64,000 nucleotides of DNA from Anaerolineales bacterium (GCA_016927315.1 JAFGMV010000032.1:1-64000); one strand, 5' to 3'. Shown: positions 8,473 through 16,037, counted from the stretch's first letter. Made by a program: numbers and translations. The notes: generated by a model not told the origin, from the letters alone.

Positions 8473-10233
8473 ATGAAAATAAAGCCGATCACTTACAAAA
8501 CCCTGTCTGAAGCGGCTGCCAGCAAGCTGGCAGCCTCGATCCTGGGCGGCAGCCTGCCTCCCGGAACCCAGCTGCCGCCAGAACGCGAGTTGATCAATCA
8601 ACTGGGGGTCAGCCGCACAACCGTGCGTGAAGCGCTCAAGACGCTGGAAGAGAACCGCCTGATCGAATCACGCCCAAATGTCGGCTGGTTTGCAATGTCT
8701 ATCGATGAGACCAATATCACCCAGGCCAAGGAACTGGCCGGGGAAGCAGGCCAGGCTTCCAGGCTCGTCAAAGACGAGCCCATGACCCGGCCGCGGCGCG
8801 TCCCGGTGGGTCCGGAGAAGCCGCTGCACATTCCAAACCTGCAGCAGGATCGCCTGGGCACCTTTGAGTTCATCTCCTGGTGGGAGCGTGAAAAGGTGCA
8901 GGAGGCCAGGGTGCTGGTGGTCGGTGCAGGAGCATTGGGGAATGAAGTCATCAAAAACCTGGCTTTAATGGGTGTGGGGTATATCTTTGTGATTGATTTC
9001 GATAATGTCGAAGCGGCCAACCTGAGCCGCTCGGTGCTCTTCCGGGAGACGGATAACAACCGCAGCAAGGCAGAAATTGTGGCCGCCCGGGCCAAGGCTA
9101 TCAACCCACAGATCCATATCCAGTATCTCAATGGGGATGTCACCACCGGACTCGGGCTGGGGATCATCCGCCGTATGGATGTGGTCATCGGCTGCCTGGA
9201 TAACCGCGAAGCACGCCTGGCTGTTAACCGCTTCTGCTATTGGATGGACAAACCCTGGGTAGACGGCGCCATCCAGGAACTACTCGGGCTGATGCGAGTT
9301 TTCATTCCGGGGGAGGGGGCCTGTTATGAATGTACGCTGACCGAACAGGCCCTGCGCGACCTGTCCCTGCGGTACTCCTGCCAGCTGCTGGCGCGCAAGA
9401 ACGTGCTGCTGGGGAAGGTGCCCACCACCCCGACCATTGCTTCGATCATCGGCGGCATGCAGTCCCAGGAAGCCCTGAAGTTGATCCATGATATGCCGGT
9501 TGAGGCGGGCAAGGTTGTACACTTCAACGGCCTGACCAATGATATGCATACTACTGCGTACAACCCGCGTGAAGAATGTGAAAGCCACTGGACCTACGGG
9601 GAGATCACAGAACTGCCGGCGCGTGCTGAACGCGCTACGCTGGAAGATTTGATCCGGATTGCACGCGCCGATCTTGGCCCTGATGCGGTCATCGAATTGG
9701 ACCAGGAACTGGTCACTTCGCTGGAATGCTCCCAATGCCATGCCGTGGAAGCAGTGATACGGCCGGTCAGTGAGATCACCTTCGAAGCCGGTCACTGCCC
9801 GACCTGTAAAGTGCTGCGGGATGCCCAGTTCTCTCACATGATCACTGGGGAAGAGAATTTTTTGCACCGCACACTGTCCAATGTCGGGATTCCCCCACTG
9901 CATATCATCCGGGCCCACAATGGCCTGGAATACCGTTTCTACGAGTTGACCGGCGATTTACCCGAAGCGCTGCATTTTAATCACTTCGAAAAGCCGGAAA
10001 CTGAAGCGCCGCTGAAAGTTGGCAGGCGCATCCGGCTGAAAGATGGACCTGGCGGGTCTGATGCGCCCGGAAGCCCGGCGCAAAACCGCATCCATCTCAA
10101 AGATGATCAGCCGCAGGGCAAACTGACGATCCAGTCGGATCGCGGGAAAAACGGAAAGAACGGGAAGTCGAAACTGGTAAAGCTGGAAAAAGCCAAGCGC
10201 AATCGTTATCCGCAGCGTGCCGGGAAAAAATGA
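8473..10233 (+). CDS. E1-like ubiquitin-activating enzyme fused to a GntR/FadR winged helix
   Basis: A 586-residue two-function protein. Residues 7-75 are a GntR winged helix (LPPERELINQLGVSRTTVRE). Residues 128-350 are a ThiF/E1 adenylation domain, with GAGALGNEV (151-159) binding ATP, DFDNVEAANLSR with the conserved Asp, Asn and Arg, SKAE and GCLDN. Cys284, Cys287 and Cys303 are candidates for the thioester or a metal site. Cys419/422 and Cys442/445 form a zinc ribbon. The basic tail (515-586) has RIRLKD and RIHLKD motifs shared with other operon products. It should adenylate the C-terminus of the Ubl and pass it to the E2. ATG 8473 fits the short leader; GTG 8467 is an alternative. It is the first gene of a seven-gene operon. 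Confidence 0.92.
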   Translation: MKIKPITYKTLSEAAASKLAASILGGSLPPGTQLPPERELINQLGVSRTTVREALKTLEENRLIESRPNVGWFAMSIDETNITQAKELAGEAGQASRLVKDEPMTRPRRVPVGPEKPLHIPNLQQDRLGTFEFISWWEREKVQEARVLVVGAGALGNEVIKNLALMGVGYIFVIDFDNVEAANLSRSVLFRETDNNRSKAEIVAARAKAINPQIHIQYLNGDVTTGLGLGIIRRMDVVIGCLDNREARLAVNRFCYWMDKPWVDGAIQELLGLMRVFIPGEGACYECTLTEQALRDLSLRYSCQLLARKNVLLGKVPTTPTIASIIGGMQSQEALKLIHDMPVEAGKVVHFNGLTNDMHTTAYNPREECESHWTYGEITELPARAERATLEDLIRIARADLGPDAVIELDQELVTSLECSQCHAVEAVIRPVSEITFEAGHCPTCKVLRDAQFSHMITGEENFLHRTLSNVGIPPLHIIRAHNGLEYRFYELTGDLPEALHFNHFEKPETEAPLKVGRRIRLKDGPGGSDAPGSPAQNRIHLKDDQPQGKLTIQSDRGKNGKNGKSKLVKLEKAKRNRYPQRAGKK

Positions 10234-10283
10234 TTGCCGCGGCTGCTTCCCGGTAATCGGAAGAAACATCAGGTGTAGATACT

Positions 10284-11126
10284 ATGGCTTTGCGTGTTGA
10301 TACCATGAACCCTGCAAACATGCCACCGCAGAGAAGAATATCGCAGTATTTGGGGCGAAAATTTTTGCTGCTGCTGCTGCTTACCATTGCCTGCTCGCTG
10401 GCGCTGGTACTGCTGTATCGGAAGGATTTAGGACTGCCGCTGTTTGTATTCACTTATTTTGCAGACAGTATCCTGGCCTTGGTGGCAGGCCTGGGGACAC
10501 GACTCTTGTTGTCGAAACGCAGCTGGTTGATCAAAACACTTATCGTCCCGGTGCTGCCGGTCGCAGGCCTGGCCTGCCTGGGATATTTTTCGAACTGGAA
10601 GCTGGGGATTGATGTGCTGGTACTTCTGGATGGGTATGTCAGTTATGAAGACCTGGCTCACCTGGTTATCGGGATAACAGTATCCATGCTGGCGTTGTGG
10701 GCCTGGCGCCGACGGAGGCTGAATGAAGTGGAATCCCAGGTGATCGAACCCGTCCGCCAGGAGGTTGCGGCCCACTTCCCACGGCTCCGGACGCCTCAGA
10801 CCGGGGCGCTGCGCCCGGATATTGATTCCAGCCCGCGGATTGCCTCGCGCTTAATCAATACCAGCCGGTTGTTACGGCGTCCAAAGCTGGTTTTGGAGCA
10901 ACCAGTACGGCAGCCGCGCCCAAAGAGGTCTGCCGCCGCCGTCCGCAAGCCGCAAATTCAACTGGCGTTGGTCGAAGAACACCGCTGCCCGTATTGCCTG
11001 GAACCTGTGAAGAATAACGATGAGCGGGGCGTCAGGAAATGCGAAATCTGTCATACCCTGCATCATGCCGATTGTTGGGAAGTTACCGGTATGTGCCAGG
11101 TACCGCACTTGAATACCAAGAATTAG
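10284..11126 (+). CDS. Membrane RING-finger-like protein, candidate E3
   Basis: Four hydrophobic segments (about 27-45, 52-75, 82-101 and 125-140) are followed by a charged, Pro/Arg-rich cytosolic linker. A C-terminal metal-binding module follows: Cys235-PY-Cys238, Cys253-EI-Cys256, His260/261, Cys264-Trp and Cys271. The C..C / C..C..HH..CW order is that of prokaryotic RING-like treble clefs. Its position between E1 and E2 genes suggests a membrane-bound ubiquitin-ligase-like E3 of 280 residues. The last ligand may be Cys271 or His275, so the fold could instead be a related zinc finger. The linker has RPKLVLEQP, resembling the tail motif of its partners. It is 50 bases after the E1 gene and 8 bases before the E2 gene. 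Confidence 0.8.
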   Translation: MALRVDTMNPANMPPQRRISQYLGRKFLLLLLLTIACSLALVLLYRKDLGLPLFVFTYFADSILALVAGLGTRLLLSKRSWLIKTLIVPVLPVAGLACLGYFSNWKLGIDVLVLLDGYVSYEDLAHLVIGITVSMLALWAWRRRRLNEVESQVIEPVRQEVAAHFPRLRTPQTGALRPDIDSSPRIASRLINTSRLLRRPKLVLEQPVRQPRPKRSAAAVRKPQIQLALVEEHRCPYCLEPVKNNDERGVRKCEICHTLHHADCWEVTGMCQVPHLNTKN

Positions 11127-11134
11127 GAGACCCT

Positions 11135-12127
11135 ATGTCGGATATTAACATCACCCTGATTCTTCCCAGTGGAGGGACACGTAATGCTGAAATGCCTGAC
11201 GACATCAGCATCCGTGATCTGCTGGAAGAGCTGGCATCGCTGCTCCAACTGCCTACGGTCGGACCTGACGGCCGGCCAATGGGGTACCGTCTTGACAGCA
11301 AGGCGCTCGGACGAGAACTCAAGGAGGATGAAACCCTGTCTGATGCCGGCGTCCCTGAAAATGATCACCTGATGATCACGGCAGATATCACTGCCGGGGC
11401 AGGGACATCCGTGGCCGGAACCCCGCGTATGCGCCGGCTGCGAGGCGACTATGAGTTGATGCTTGAACTGGCTGCCCGCAGTAACCTGATCTCTTTCAAA
11501 GAGTTTTCCAAGCATCCCAACCTGCCGCCGGAGCGTTATATCGTTACATATAAGTGCAAGAGTATTGTAGGGATCGATGCACACGGCAAACCGAAATACA
11601 GCGAACACCACCAGGTTGAAATCTACCTGCATAACCAGTATCCACAGCGCTGGCCGGGTATGAAATGGATGACCCCCATCTGGCATCCAAATATCAACCA
11701 TGTGAATGGCAGTGTGTGTATCGATGCCGCCTGGTGGGCAGCCAGCCGCTCGTTAGACCGCCTGGTCATCATGCTTGGTGAAATGCTCCAGTGGAAGAAT
11801 TTTCACGATGACCCTACCAAGCCGCCGTTTCCCTGGGATGCAGATGCCGCCCGCTGGTCACGTGAATACCGTAAGAAACACCCGGATGCTTTCCCTCTAG
11901 ACCAGCGTGAACTGCTGCGTCCGGAGCGCGTCAAGCTGAATTCGCCTGCTGCAGGCAACAAGGCAAAAGCGGGGCTCAAGCTAACGCCGGCAGAGCAAAC
12001 CCCCAAAACCAGGTTGAAAATCGGGCCGGCGGGTCCTGCAGGTCCTGCGAAAGGTGTTTCGAGCGGCCTGGTGAAGATCAAACCGCTGGATTTACTGAAG
12101 AAGAAACCGAAAATCAATTTGAAATGA
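11135..12127 (+). CDS. Ubl-E2 fusion: ubiquitin-like domain plus ubiquitin-conjugating enzyme
   Basis: 330 residues. Residues 1-88 are a YukD-like ubiquitin fold, about 69% identical to the separate Ubl gene by my count. Residues 98-250 are an E2 (UBC) domain with the HPN motif at 184-186 and the catalytic Cys195 in GSVCID. The E2 therefore has the key residues expected for accepting a Ubl thioester from E1. Residues 260-330 are a Lys/Pro-rich tail with five copies of the motif seen in the E1 and vWA tails (RVKLNSP, GLKLTP, RLKIGP, LVKIKP, KINLK). TAGGAG at 11124-11129 supports ATG 11135; longer upstream frames run into the RING gene. The fused Ubl could be a built-in substrate, a docking domain or a precursor. 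Confidence 0.93.
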   Translation: MSDINITLILPSGGTRNAEMPDDISIRDLLEELASLLQLPTVGPDGRPMGYRLDSKALGRELKEDETLSDAGVPENDHLMITADITAGAGTSVAGTPRMRRLRGDYELMLELAARSNLISFKEFSKHPNLPPERYIVTYKCKSIVGIDAHGKPKYSEHHQVEIYLHNQYPQRWPGMKWMTPIWHPNINHVNGSVCIDAAWWAASRSLDRLVIMLGEMLQWKNFHDDPTKPPFPWDADAARWSREYRKKHPDAFPLDQRELLRPERVKLNSPAAGNKAKAGLKLTPAEQTPKTRLKIGPAGPAGPAKGVSSGLVKIKPLDLLKKKPKINLK

Positions 12128-12208
12128 TTACCGTGCTGAATGTACATCAGTAAATAAAAACCGACCGGCTGAAGATCAGCCAACCTATACGTAAGAAAGG
12201 AGATTACC

Positions 12209-12475
12209 ATGTCCGATATTCCTGTCACCCTTGTACTCCCATCCGGAGGCAGCCGTAATGCCGAGGTGCCTGACGATGTGCAGGTCAAAGAGTTGCTCCC
12301 AGAGTTAACCACCTCGCTGGAACTCCCGGTTACTGGTCCGGATGGCCGGCCGATGTCTTATCGACTGGACAGCAAGGCCTTGGGTCGAGAACTCCAGGAA
12401 GAAGAAACCCTGGCAGACGCTGGTATACCCGAAGGCGATCGTTTGATGATGACCGCCGATGTGACTGCTGGGTAA
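12209..12475 (+). CDS. Free ubiquitin-like protein (YukD-like Ubl)
   Basis: An 88-residue beta-grasp protein and presumed modifier of the system. It ends in ADVTAG, so the C-terminal residue is a single exposed Gly and no proteolytic maturation would be needed. The sequence resembles YukD/EsaB-type Ubls (PSGGSRNAEVPDDVQVKELL and ALGRELQEEETLADAGI). It is the same length as, and about 61/88 identical to, the Ubl domain fused to E2, which implies a recent duplication. A strong AAAGGAG at 12196-12202 precedes ATG 12209. An 11-bp hairpin lies just after the stop. Conjugation is inferred from the E1, E2 and JAMM neighbours; YukD itself is not known to be conjugated. Confidence 0.9.
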   Translation: MSDIPVTLVLPSGGSRNAEVPDDVQVKELLPELTTSLELPVTGPDGRPMSYRLDSKALGRELQEEETLADAGIPEGDRLMMTADVTAG

Positions 12476-12484
12476 GTTCTGCAT

Positions 12485-12524
12485 TTTCCCTGGGCTGCCG
12501 GTATGGCCCGGAGGCCCAGGGAAA
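12485..12524 (+). other. Intercistronic hairpin between Ubl and JAMM genes
   Basis: TTTCCCTGGGC (12485-12495) pairs perfectly with 12514-12524, and an inner CCGG/CCGG pair is possible. No T-run follows, so this is more likely an mRNA stabiliser or partial attenuator than a full terminator. It would favour high expression of the Ubl over the downstream JAMM, FHA and vWA genes. Confidence 0.65.
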
Positions 12525-12543
12525 GATTTGAATCGAGAGAATA

Positions 12544-13197
12544 ATGCCCGGACTTGGTATCCGTATTGAGCCGCCAGATATTCTGCAGCCTCAAATTGCC
12601 GCCAAACCTCTTGAGAATGCGCTGCGTTGGGAATCTCAGCATGAGTCGGCCGAGATCATCCCGACGGTGTCGGTTTTCCTTCACCGGTCAGCGTATATCC
12701 GTGTCAGCGTGCATGCTTGCAGCGCTTCGGATGAAGTGGGGGGCGTTCTGGTTGGCGAGTGGCGCCAGGAGGAAGAGTCAGGTGAACAGTACCTGGTTGT
12801 AAAACACGCTCTGCCTGCCCGTCATACACGTCAGGGCAGTGTTTACCTGACGTTTACCCAAGACAGTCTTGTCGATCTGCACGAACAGATCGATAAACGC
12901 TACCAGGGTGAGCGGATCATTGGCTGGTATCACACCCATCCCCGTATGGGTATCTTCCTATCTCATTATGATACCTGGCTGCATAGTAATTTCTTCCCAG
13001 AACCCTGGCAGGTAGCTCTGGTGGTCGAACCTTATTCATCATTAGGTGGTTTTTTTATCCGTCAACGCGACGGTGAACTGGATCCACACCGTTATTTCGG
13101 GTTTTATGAAGCGGATGGGGCAAATGGCGGCAGCATTGCACGCTGGAAGAATTTGTCCCGGGTGGAAAATGGTTCTGAAAGGAGAAGTGTCCTATGA
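12544..13197 (+). CDS. JAB/MPN (JAMM) metalloprotease, candidate deubiquitinase
   Basis: A 217-residue protein with the complete JAMM zinc motif: His130-x-His132, then seven residues, Ser140-x-x-Asp143 (HTHPRMGIFLSHYD). The partner Glu is in DEVGGVLVGE, probably Glu64. JAMM enzymes of the Rpn11/AMSH type cut isopeptide or peptide bonds after ubiquitin-like proteins. Here the likely roles are removing Ubl from targets or cutting the Ubl-E2 fusion after TAG. The N-terminal 40 residues have no assigned domain. The ribosome binding site is weak (GAGAGA). The gene overlaps the FHA gene by four bases (ATGA), so the two are translationally coupled. Confidence 0.92.
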   Translation: MPGLGIRIEPPDILQPQIAAKPLENALRWESQHESAEIIPTVSVFLHRSAYIRVSVHACSASDEVGGVLVGEWRQEEESGEQYLVVKHALPARHTRQGSVYLTFTQDSLVDLHEQIDKRYQGERIIGWYHTHPRMGIFLSHYDTWLHSNFFPEPWQVALVVEPYSSLGGFFIRQRDGELDPHRYFGFYEADGANGGSIARWKNLSRVENGSERRSVL

Positions 13198-14051
13198 GTA
13201 GACGAATGCGTTCTTATTATTATGCGCTGCTCGGCGCCTTAGGAGGATTGTTCGGCTGGCAGATCAGTGACCGGCTTGGTCTTTCATTTTCTACAAATCT
13301 GTATTTGAGTGAACTGGTGGTTGGTGCACTGGTCGGTTTGAGCGTTGGTGTGTGTATTGGCCTGACAGAAGGTATGCTGACTCGTAACCCGGTGCAGGCC
13401 GTGAAGTCGGGCCTGTTCAGCGGCCTGTTGGGCCTGGGGGCCGGTGCAATCGGTCTGCCGTTGAGTGAAATCCTGTTCCAATTTGTGGGCGCCGGTATCT
13501 TTGGGCGCATCCTCGGTTGGGCTCTGTTCGGCCTGCTGATCGGCCTGGCGGAAGGGGTGGTTGGGAAAAGCCAGGTCTGGAAGGGGATGCTGGGCGGCCT
13601 GCTGGGTGGTGCACTGGGCGGCTTCCTGCTCGAATCGGCGCACAGCTGGCTTGCAGACCCGCTGGCCGGGAAAGCCGCCGGCCTGGTCCTGTTGGGCGCT
13701 TCTGTGGGAGCATTCATCTCCCTGATCGTTGTCCTGCTGTCGAAAGCCTGGCTGGAAGTTGCTTCCGGCAAGCTCAAGGGCACTGAATTCATCCTGGATA
13801 AATTCCTGAAGGCCGGTGGGCCGGCGATTGCAATCGGCAGTTCCCCGCTCAAGTCGGAAATTGTCCTGCCCGACCCAGATATCGCTCCTCAGCACGCCAT
13901 GCTGACCGGGGATGGGGTGCGTTTCACACTCAAGGACATCAGTCTTTCGGGCACCTACTGTAATAACAAACGGATCGAGCAGGCCTCCCTGGTCAATGGT
14001 CAAAAAATCCGTATGGGTAACACCGAACTGGTGTACCACGAAAAGAGGTAA
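13194..14051 (+). CDS. Gly-rich membrane protein with C-terminal FHA domain
   Basis: A 285-residue protein. Residues 1-185 are a repetitive Gly/Leu-rich membrane domain with several segments containing GxxxG packing motifs, such as GLFSGLLGLGAGAIGL. Residues 205-285 are an FHA domain: IAIGSSPLKSEIVL, the histidine of PQHAML, the SGTYCNN block and LVNGQKIRMGNTEL. FHA domains bind phosphothreonine peptides. The Arg normally following the first Gly (GR..S) is replaced here (IGSSP), so binding may be weak or altered. It may recruit phosphorylated partners to the membrane beside the ubiquitin-like machinery. It overlaps the JAMM gene and lies 2 bases before the vWA gene. Confidence 0.85.
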   Translation: MSRRMRSYYYALLGALGGLFGWQISDRLGLSFSTNLYLSELVVGALVGLSVGVCIGLTEGMLTRNPVQAVKSGLFSGLLGLGAGAIGLPLSEILFQFVGAGIFGRILGWALFGLLIGLAEGVVGKSQVWKGMLGGLLGGALGGFLLESAHSWLADPLAGKAAGLVLLGASVGAFISLIVVLLSKAWLEVASGKLKGTEFILDKFLKAGGPAIAIGSSPLKSEIVLPDPDIAPQHAMLTGDGVRFTLKDISLSGTYCNNKRIEQASLVNGQKIRMGNTELVYHEKR

Positions 14052-14053
14052 CC

Positions 14054-15214
14054 ATGCTTGCAAGAAAATGGTCGTCTTTCTTGTTGCTCTCAATTCTCTT
14101 TGCCTGGGTTGGTCTGCAGCCATGCTCGCAGGCAGCTGCGCAGGGGGATATTCAGGTGCGAATAACGCAGGTGGATAATTCACAATTCCCGCGTGTGACG
14201 GTTTATGTTTCGGTCACGAATGCGGCCGGGGAACCGGTCGGCGTGGATCCCGCCACGATCCAGATTTTCGAGAACGGTGAAGCGGTTGCGCCCGTGGATA
14301 TGCGCGGCGGAGGGGAACTGCTTGGCGGCGAATCGATCCCTGTTACAACCATGCTGGTCATGGATATCTCCGGCAGCATGGAGAAAAATGATAAGATCGG
14401 TGCGGCCAAGGAAGCGGCCAGGTCTTATGTCAATGCCATCCGTTCCGGAGACCAGGTGGGCATCATTTCCTACGATACGCATGTCTATACTGTCCAGCCG
14501 GTTACTTCGGATATTCCCACGCTGGTCACTGCCATCGACGGGTTGCAAACCGGCAGCGATACGGCCATGTACAATGCCCTGATGGAAGCAGAAATGGCGC
14601 TGGAAAATGTCACCGACCGCAAAGCAATTATCGTGCTGACCGATGGGATGGACAACCAGAGCATCTATAATGCAGAAGATGTGGTCAATGGGATCGGCGA
14701 AAGCGGTCTGTCTATCTCTGCAATTGGCTTTGGTGATATCAATGCTGCCGGCCAGGAGGGACTGGATGAAGAAGGGTTGAAATTCCTGGCAGAGATGTCA
14801 GGAGGCCAGTATGCCTTTGCCACCGATGCCCAGACGCTGAACACGCTGTACCACCAGTATGGTCAGTCACTGCAGAGTGAATATGCCATCACTTACATTT
14901 CCCCGGCGACGCTCAGGGATGGGATCAACCGCCAGTTGACGGTATCGCTGACCGAGGTCGGTGTGCTGGCAGAGGAAGCCTATAACCCGGGCGGTGTCCT
15001 GCCGGAAGTCTCCAGTTCCTCATGGCCGTTGTTCGGCGGTATCCTGGTTGTCCTGCTGGTGCTGCTGGTAGTGCCTTTGGCGATCAACCGCATTGTGCAG
15101 GCCTTCAGCCCGGCATCTTCCGGTGATCGGGCTTCAAAAAGGCCAAAGGGCAGGATTAAGATGGATCGTCCCCCCATGGAGAGTGGGAAACGACCACGGG
15201 TGAAGCTCAAATAA
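14054..15214 (+). CDS. Membrane-anchored von Willebrand factor A protein
   Basis: 386 residues. An N-terminal signal peptide is followed by a beta-rich segment (35-90) and a vWA domain with an intact MIDAS metal site: DISGS, the Thr in GSDTAMYN and LTDGMDN. A C-terminal membrane helix (about 326-347) leaves a roughly 40-residue basic cytosolic tail containing RIKMD (367-371) and ending in RVKLK. The same short motifs repeat in the E1 and E2 tails. The vWA domain should face outside and the tail inside, so this protein could tie the conjugation machinery to an external ligand or to cell-envelope assembly. It is the last gene of the operon, with a terminator 12 bases after the stop. Confidence 0.88.
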   Translation: MLARKWSSFLLLSILFAWVGLQPCSQAAAQGDIQVRITQVDNSQFPRVTVYVSVTNAAGEPVGVDPATIQIFENGEAVAPVDMRGGGELLGGESIPVTTMLVMDISGSMEKNDKIGAAKEAARSYVNAIRSGDQVGIISYDTHVYTVQPVTSDIPTLVTAIDGLQTGSDTAMYNALMEAEMALENVTDRKAIIVLTDGMDNQSIYNAEDVVNGIGESGLSISAIGFGDINAAGQEGLDEEGLKFLAEMSGGQYAFATDAQTLNTLYHQYGQSLQSEYAITYISPATLRDGINRQLTVSLTEVGVLAEEAYNPGGVLPEVSSSSWPLFGGILVVLLVLLVVPLAINRIVQAFSPASSGDRASKRPKGRIKMDRPPMESGKRPRVKLK

Positions 15215-15226
15215 TCTGCGTTCAAT

Positions 15227-15267
15227 AAGGACTTTTCCAATGAAGACAGGAAGAGTCCTTTTCTTTT
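15227..15267 (+). terminator. Intrinsic terminator of the ubiquitin-like operon
   Basis: A 12-bp stem with one U-G pair (15227-15238 with 15249-15260) has a 10-base loop and is followed by TTCTTTT. It closes the operon and separates it from the convergent HAD gene. Confidence 0.8.
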
Positions 15268-15324
15268 GGAGCATGGAAGATCGGAAAGGAACGAACAAGT
15301 CCGGGCAGGATCTCTGGGGACCAG

Positions 15325-15987
15325 TTATTTTAATAGCTCCAGGAAAGTTTCCTGGTCTAAACCTACCAGGTCAGGAAATATCAGATCGGCTTTTGATAAG
15401 GCTTCCGCTGGATTTGTTGTGGTGACGGCAATACATTTCATGCCTGCATTTTTAGCGCCTTGTACGCCTGGTATAGCATCTTCGATGACAATGCAGTTTT
15501 CCGGTCTGATATCCAACTGGCTGGCAGCTTCCAGGAATACAGCTGGATCAGGTTTGCCAGGAATGTCGCTTCCCGAAACAATTGCATCGAAATATTTACT
15601 GATCTTTAATTCGTTGACCAGGACATCGATATTTTGGGGCGGCGCCGAAGATGCGATGGCCTGTTTCAGGCTCCATTTCGAGAAGGCTTCAAGTGTGTTG
15701 GCAATACCGGGCAGCAGGGCAGCCTTTCCTTTCACTGCCTGGCGGAAGAGTCTTTCCTTACGGTCACTGATTTTTTGTGTCTGGCCTGGAGGAAGGTTTT
15801 GATGAAGGATAACTTCCAAAATCCCGGCGTTGTTCATCCCAAACGTTTCCTTGAACTGGTTTTCTGAAAATGGAAACCCTAATTCGTTAAAAATGCTTTC
15901 CCAGGCCTGGTAATGGAATTCACCAGTGTTTACCAGGACCCCATCCATATCCCAAATGACTGCATATCGAAGATCAAAGTTCAACAT
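15325..15987 (-). CDS. HAD-superfamily phosphatase / phosphomutase-like hydrolase
   Basis: A 220-residue HAD enzyme of the beta-phosphoglucomutase subgroup. It has motif I DMDGVLVNT with the nucleophilic Asp, motif II Ser in ASSAPP, motif III Lys in GKPDPAVF and motif IV IEDAIPGVQGAK. A helical cap sits between motifs I and II. It acts on a small phosphorylated metabolite, probably a sugar phosphate, in the cytosol. Whether it is a phosphatase or mutase cannot be settled from sequence. The gene stands alone on the minus strand. A TAAACTG/CAGTTTA palindrome lies upstream at 16021-16037. Confidence 0.88.
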   Translation of the reverse strand: MLNFDLRYAVIWDMDGVLVNTGEFHYQAWESIFNELGFPFSENQFKETFGMNNAGILEVILHQNLPPGQTQKISDRKERLFRQAVKGKAALLPGIANTLEAFSKWSLKQAIASSAPPQNIDVLVNELKISKYFDAIVSGSDIPGKPDPAVFLEAASQLDIRPENCIVIEDAIPGVQGAKNAGMKCIAVTTTNPAEALSKADLIFPDLVGLDQETFLELLK

Positions 15988-16020
15988 TACTCAGTACCTG
16001 TCTTGTGGAAGATTATGCTG

Positions 16021-16037
16021 TAAACTGTTACAGTTTA
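16021..16037 (-). promoter_or_regulatory. Palindrome upstream of the HAD gene
   Basis: TAAACTG-TTA-CAGTTTA is a perfect 7-3-7 inverted repeat 34 bases upstream of the HAD start codon. It is a candidate repressor operator; no regulator is identified. Confidence 0.35.

Noticed and set aside
8473-10233. E1-like protein as a simple MoeB/ThiF enzyme of cofactor synthesis
   Set aside because: No molybdopterin or thiamine genes are nearby. An E2 and a JAMM enzyme follow in the same operon, and the extra winged helix and motif tail are not part of those enzymes.
12485-12524. The hairpin after the Ubl gene as a full transcription terminator
   Set aside because: No T-run follows, and no promoter of comparable quality is visible before the JAMM gene.
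8473-15214. Reading the ubiquitin-like operon as part of a type VII secretion (ESX/Yuk) locus because the Ubl resembles YukD
   Set aside because: No FtsK/EccC-type ATPase, WXG100 protein or EccB/D-like membrane protein is present. E1, E2, RING and JAMM genes fit conjugation better.
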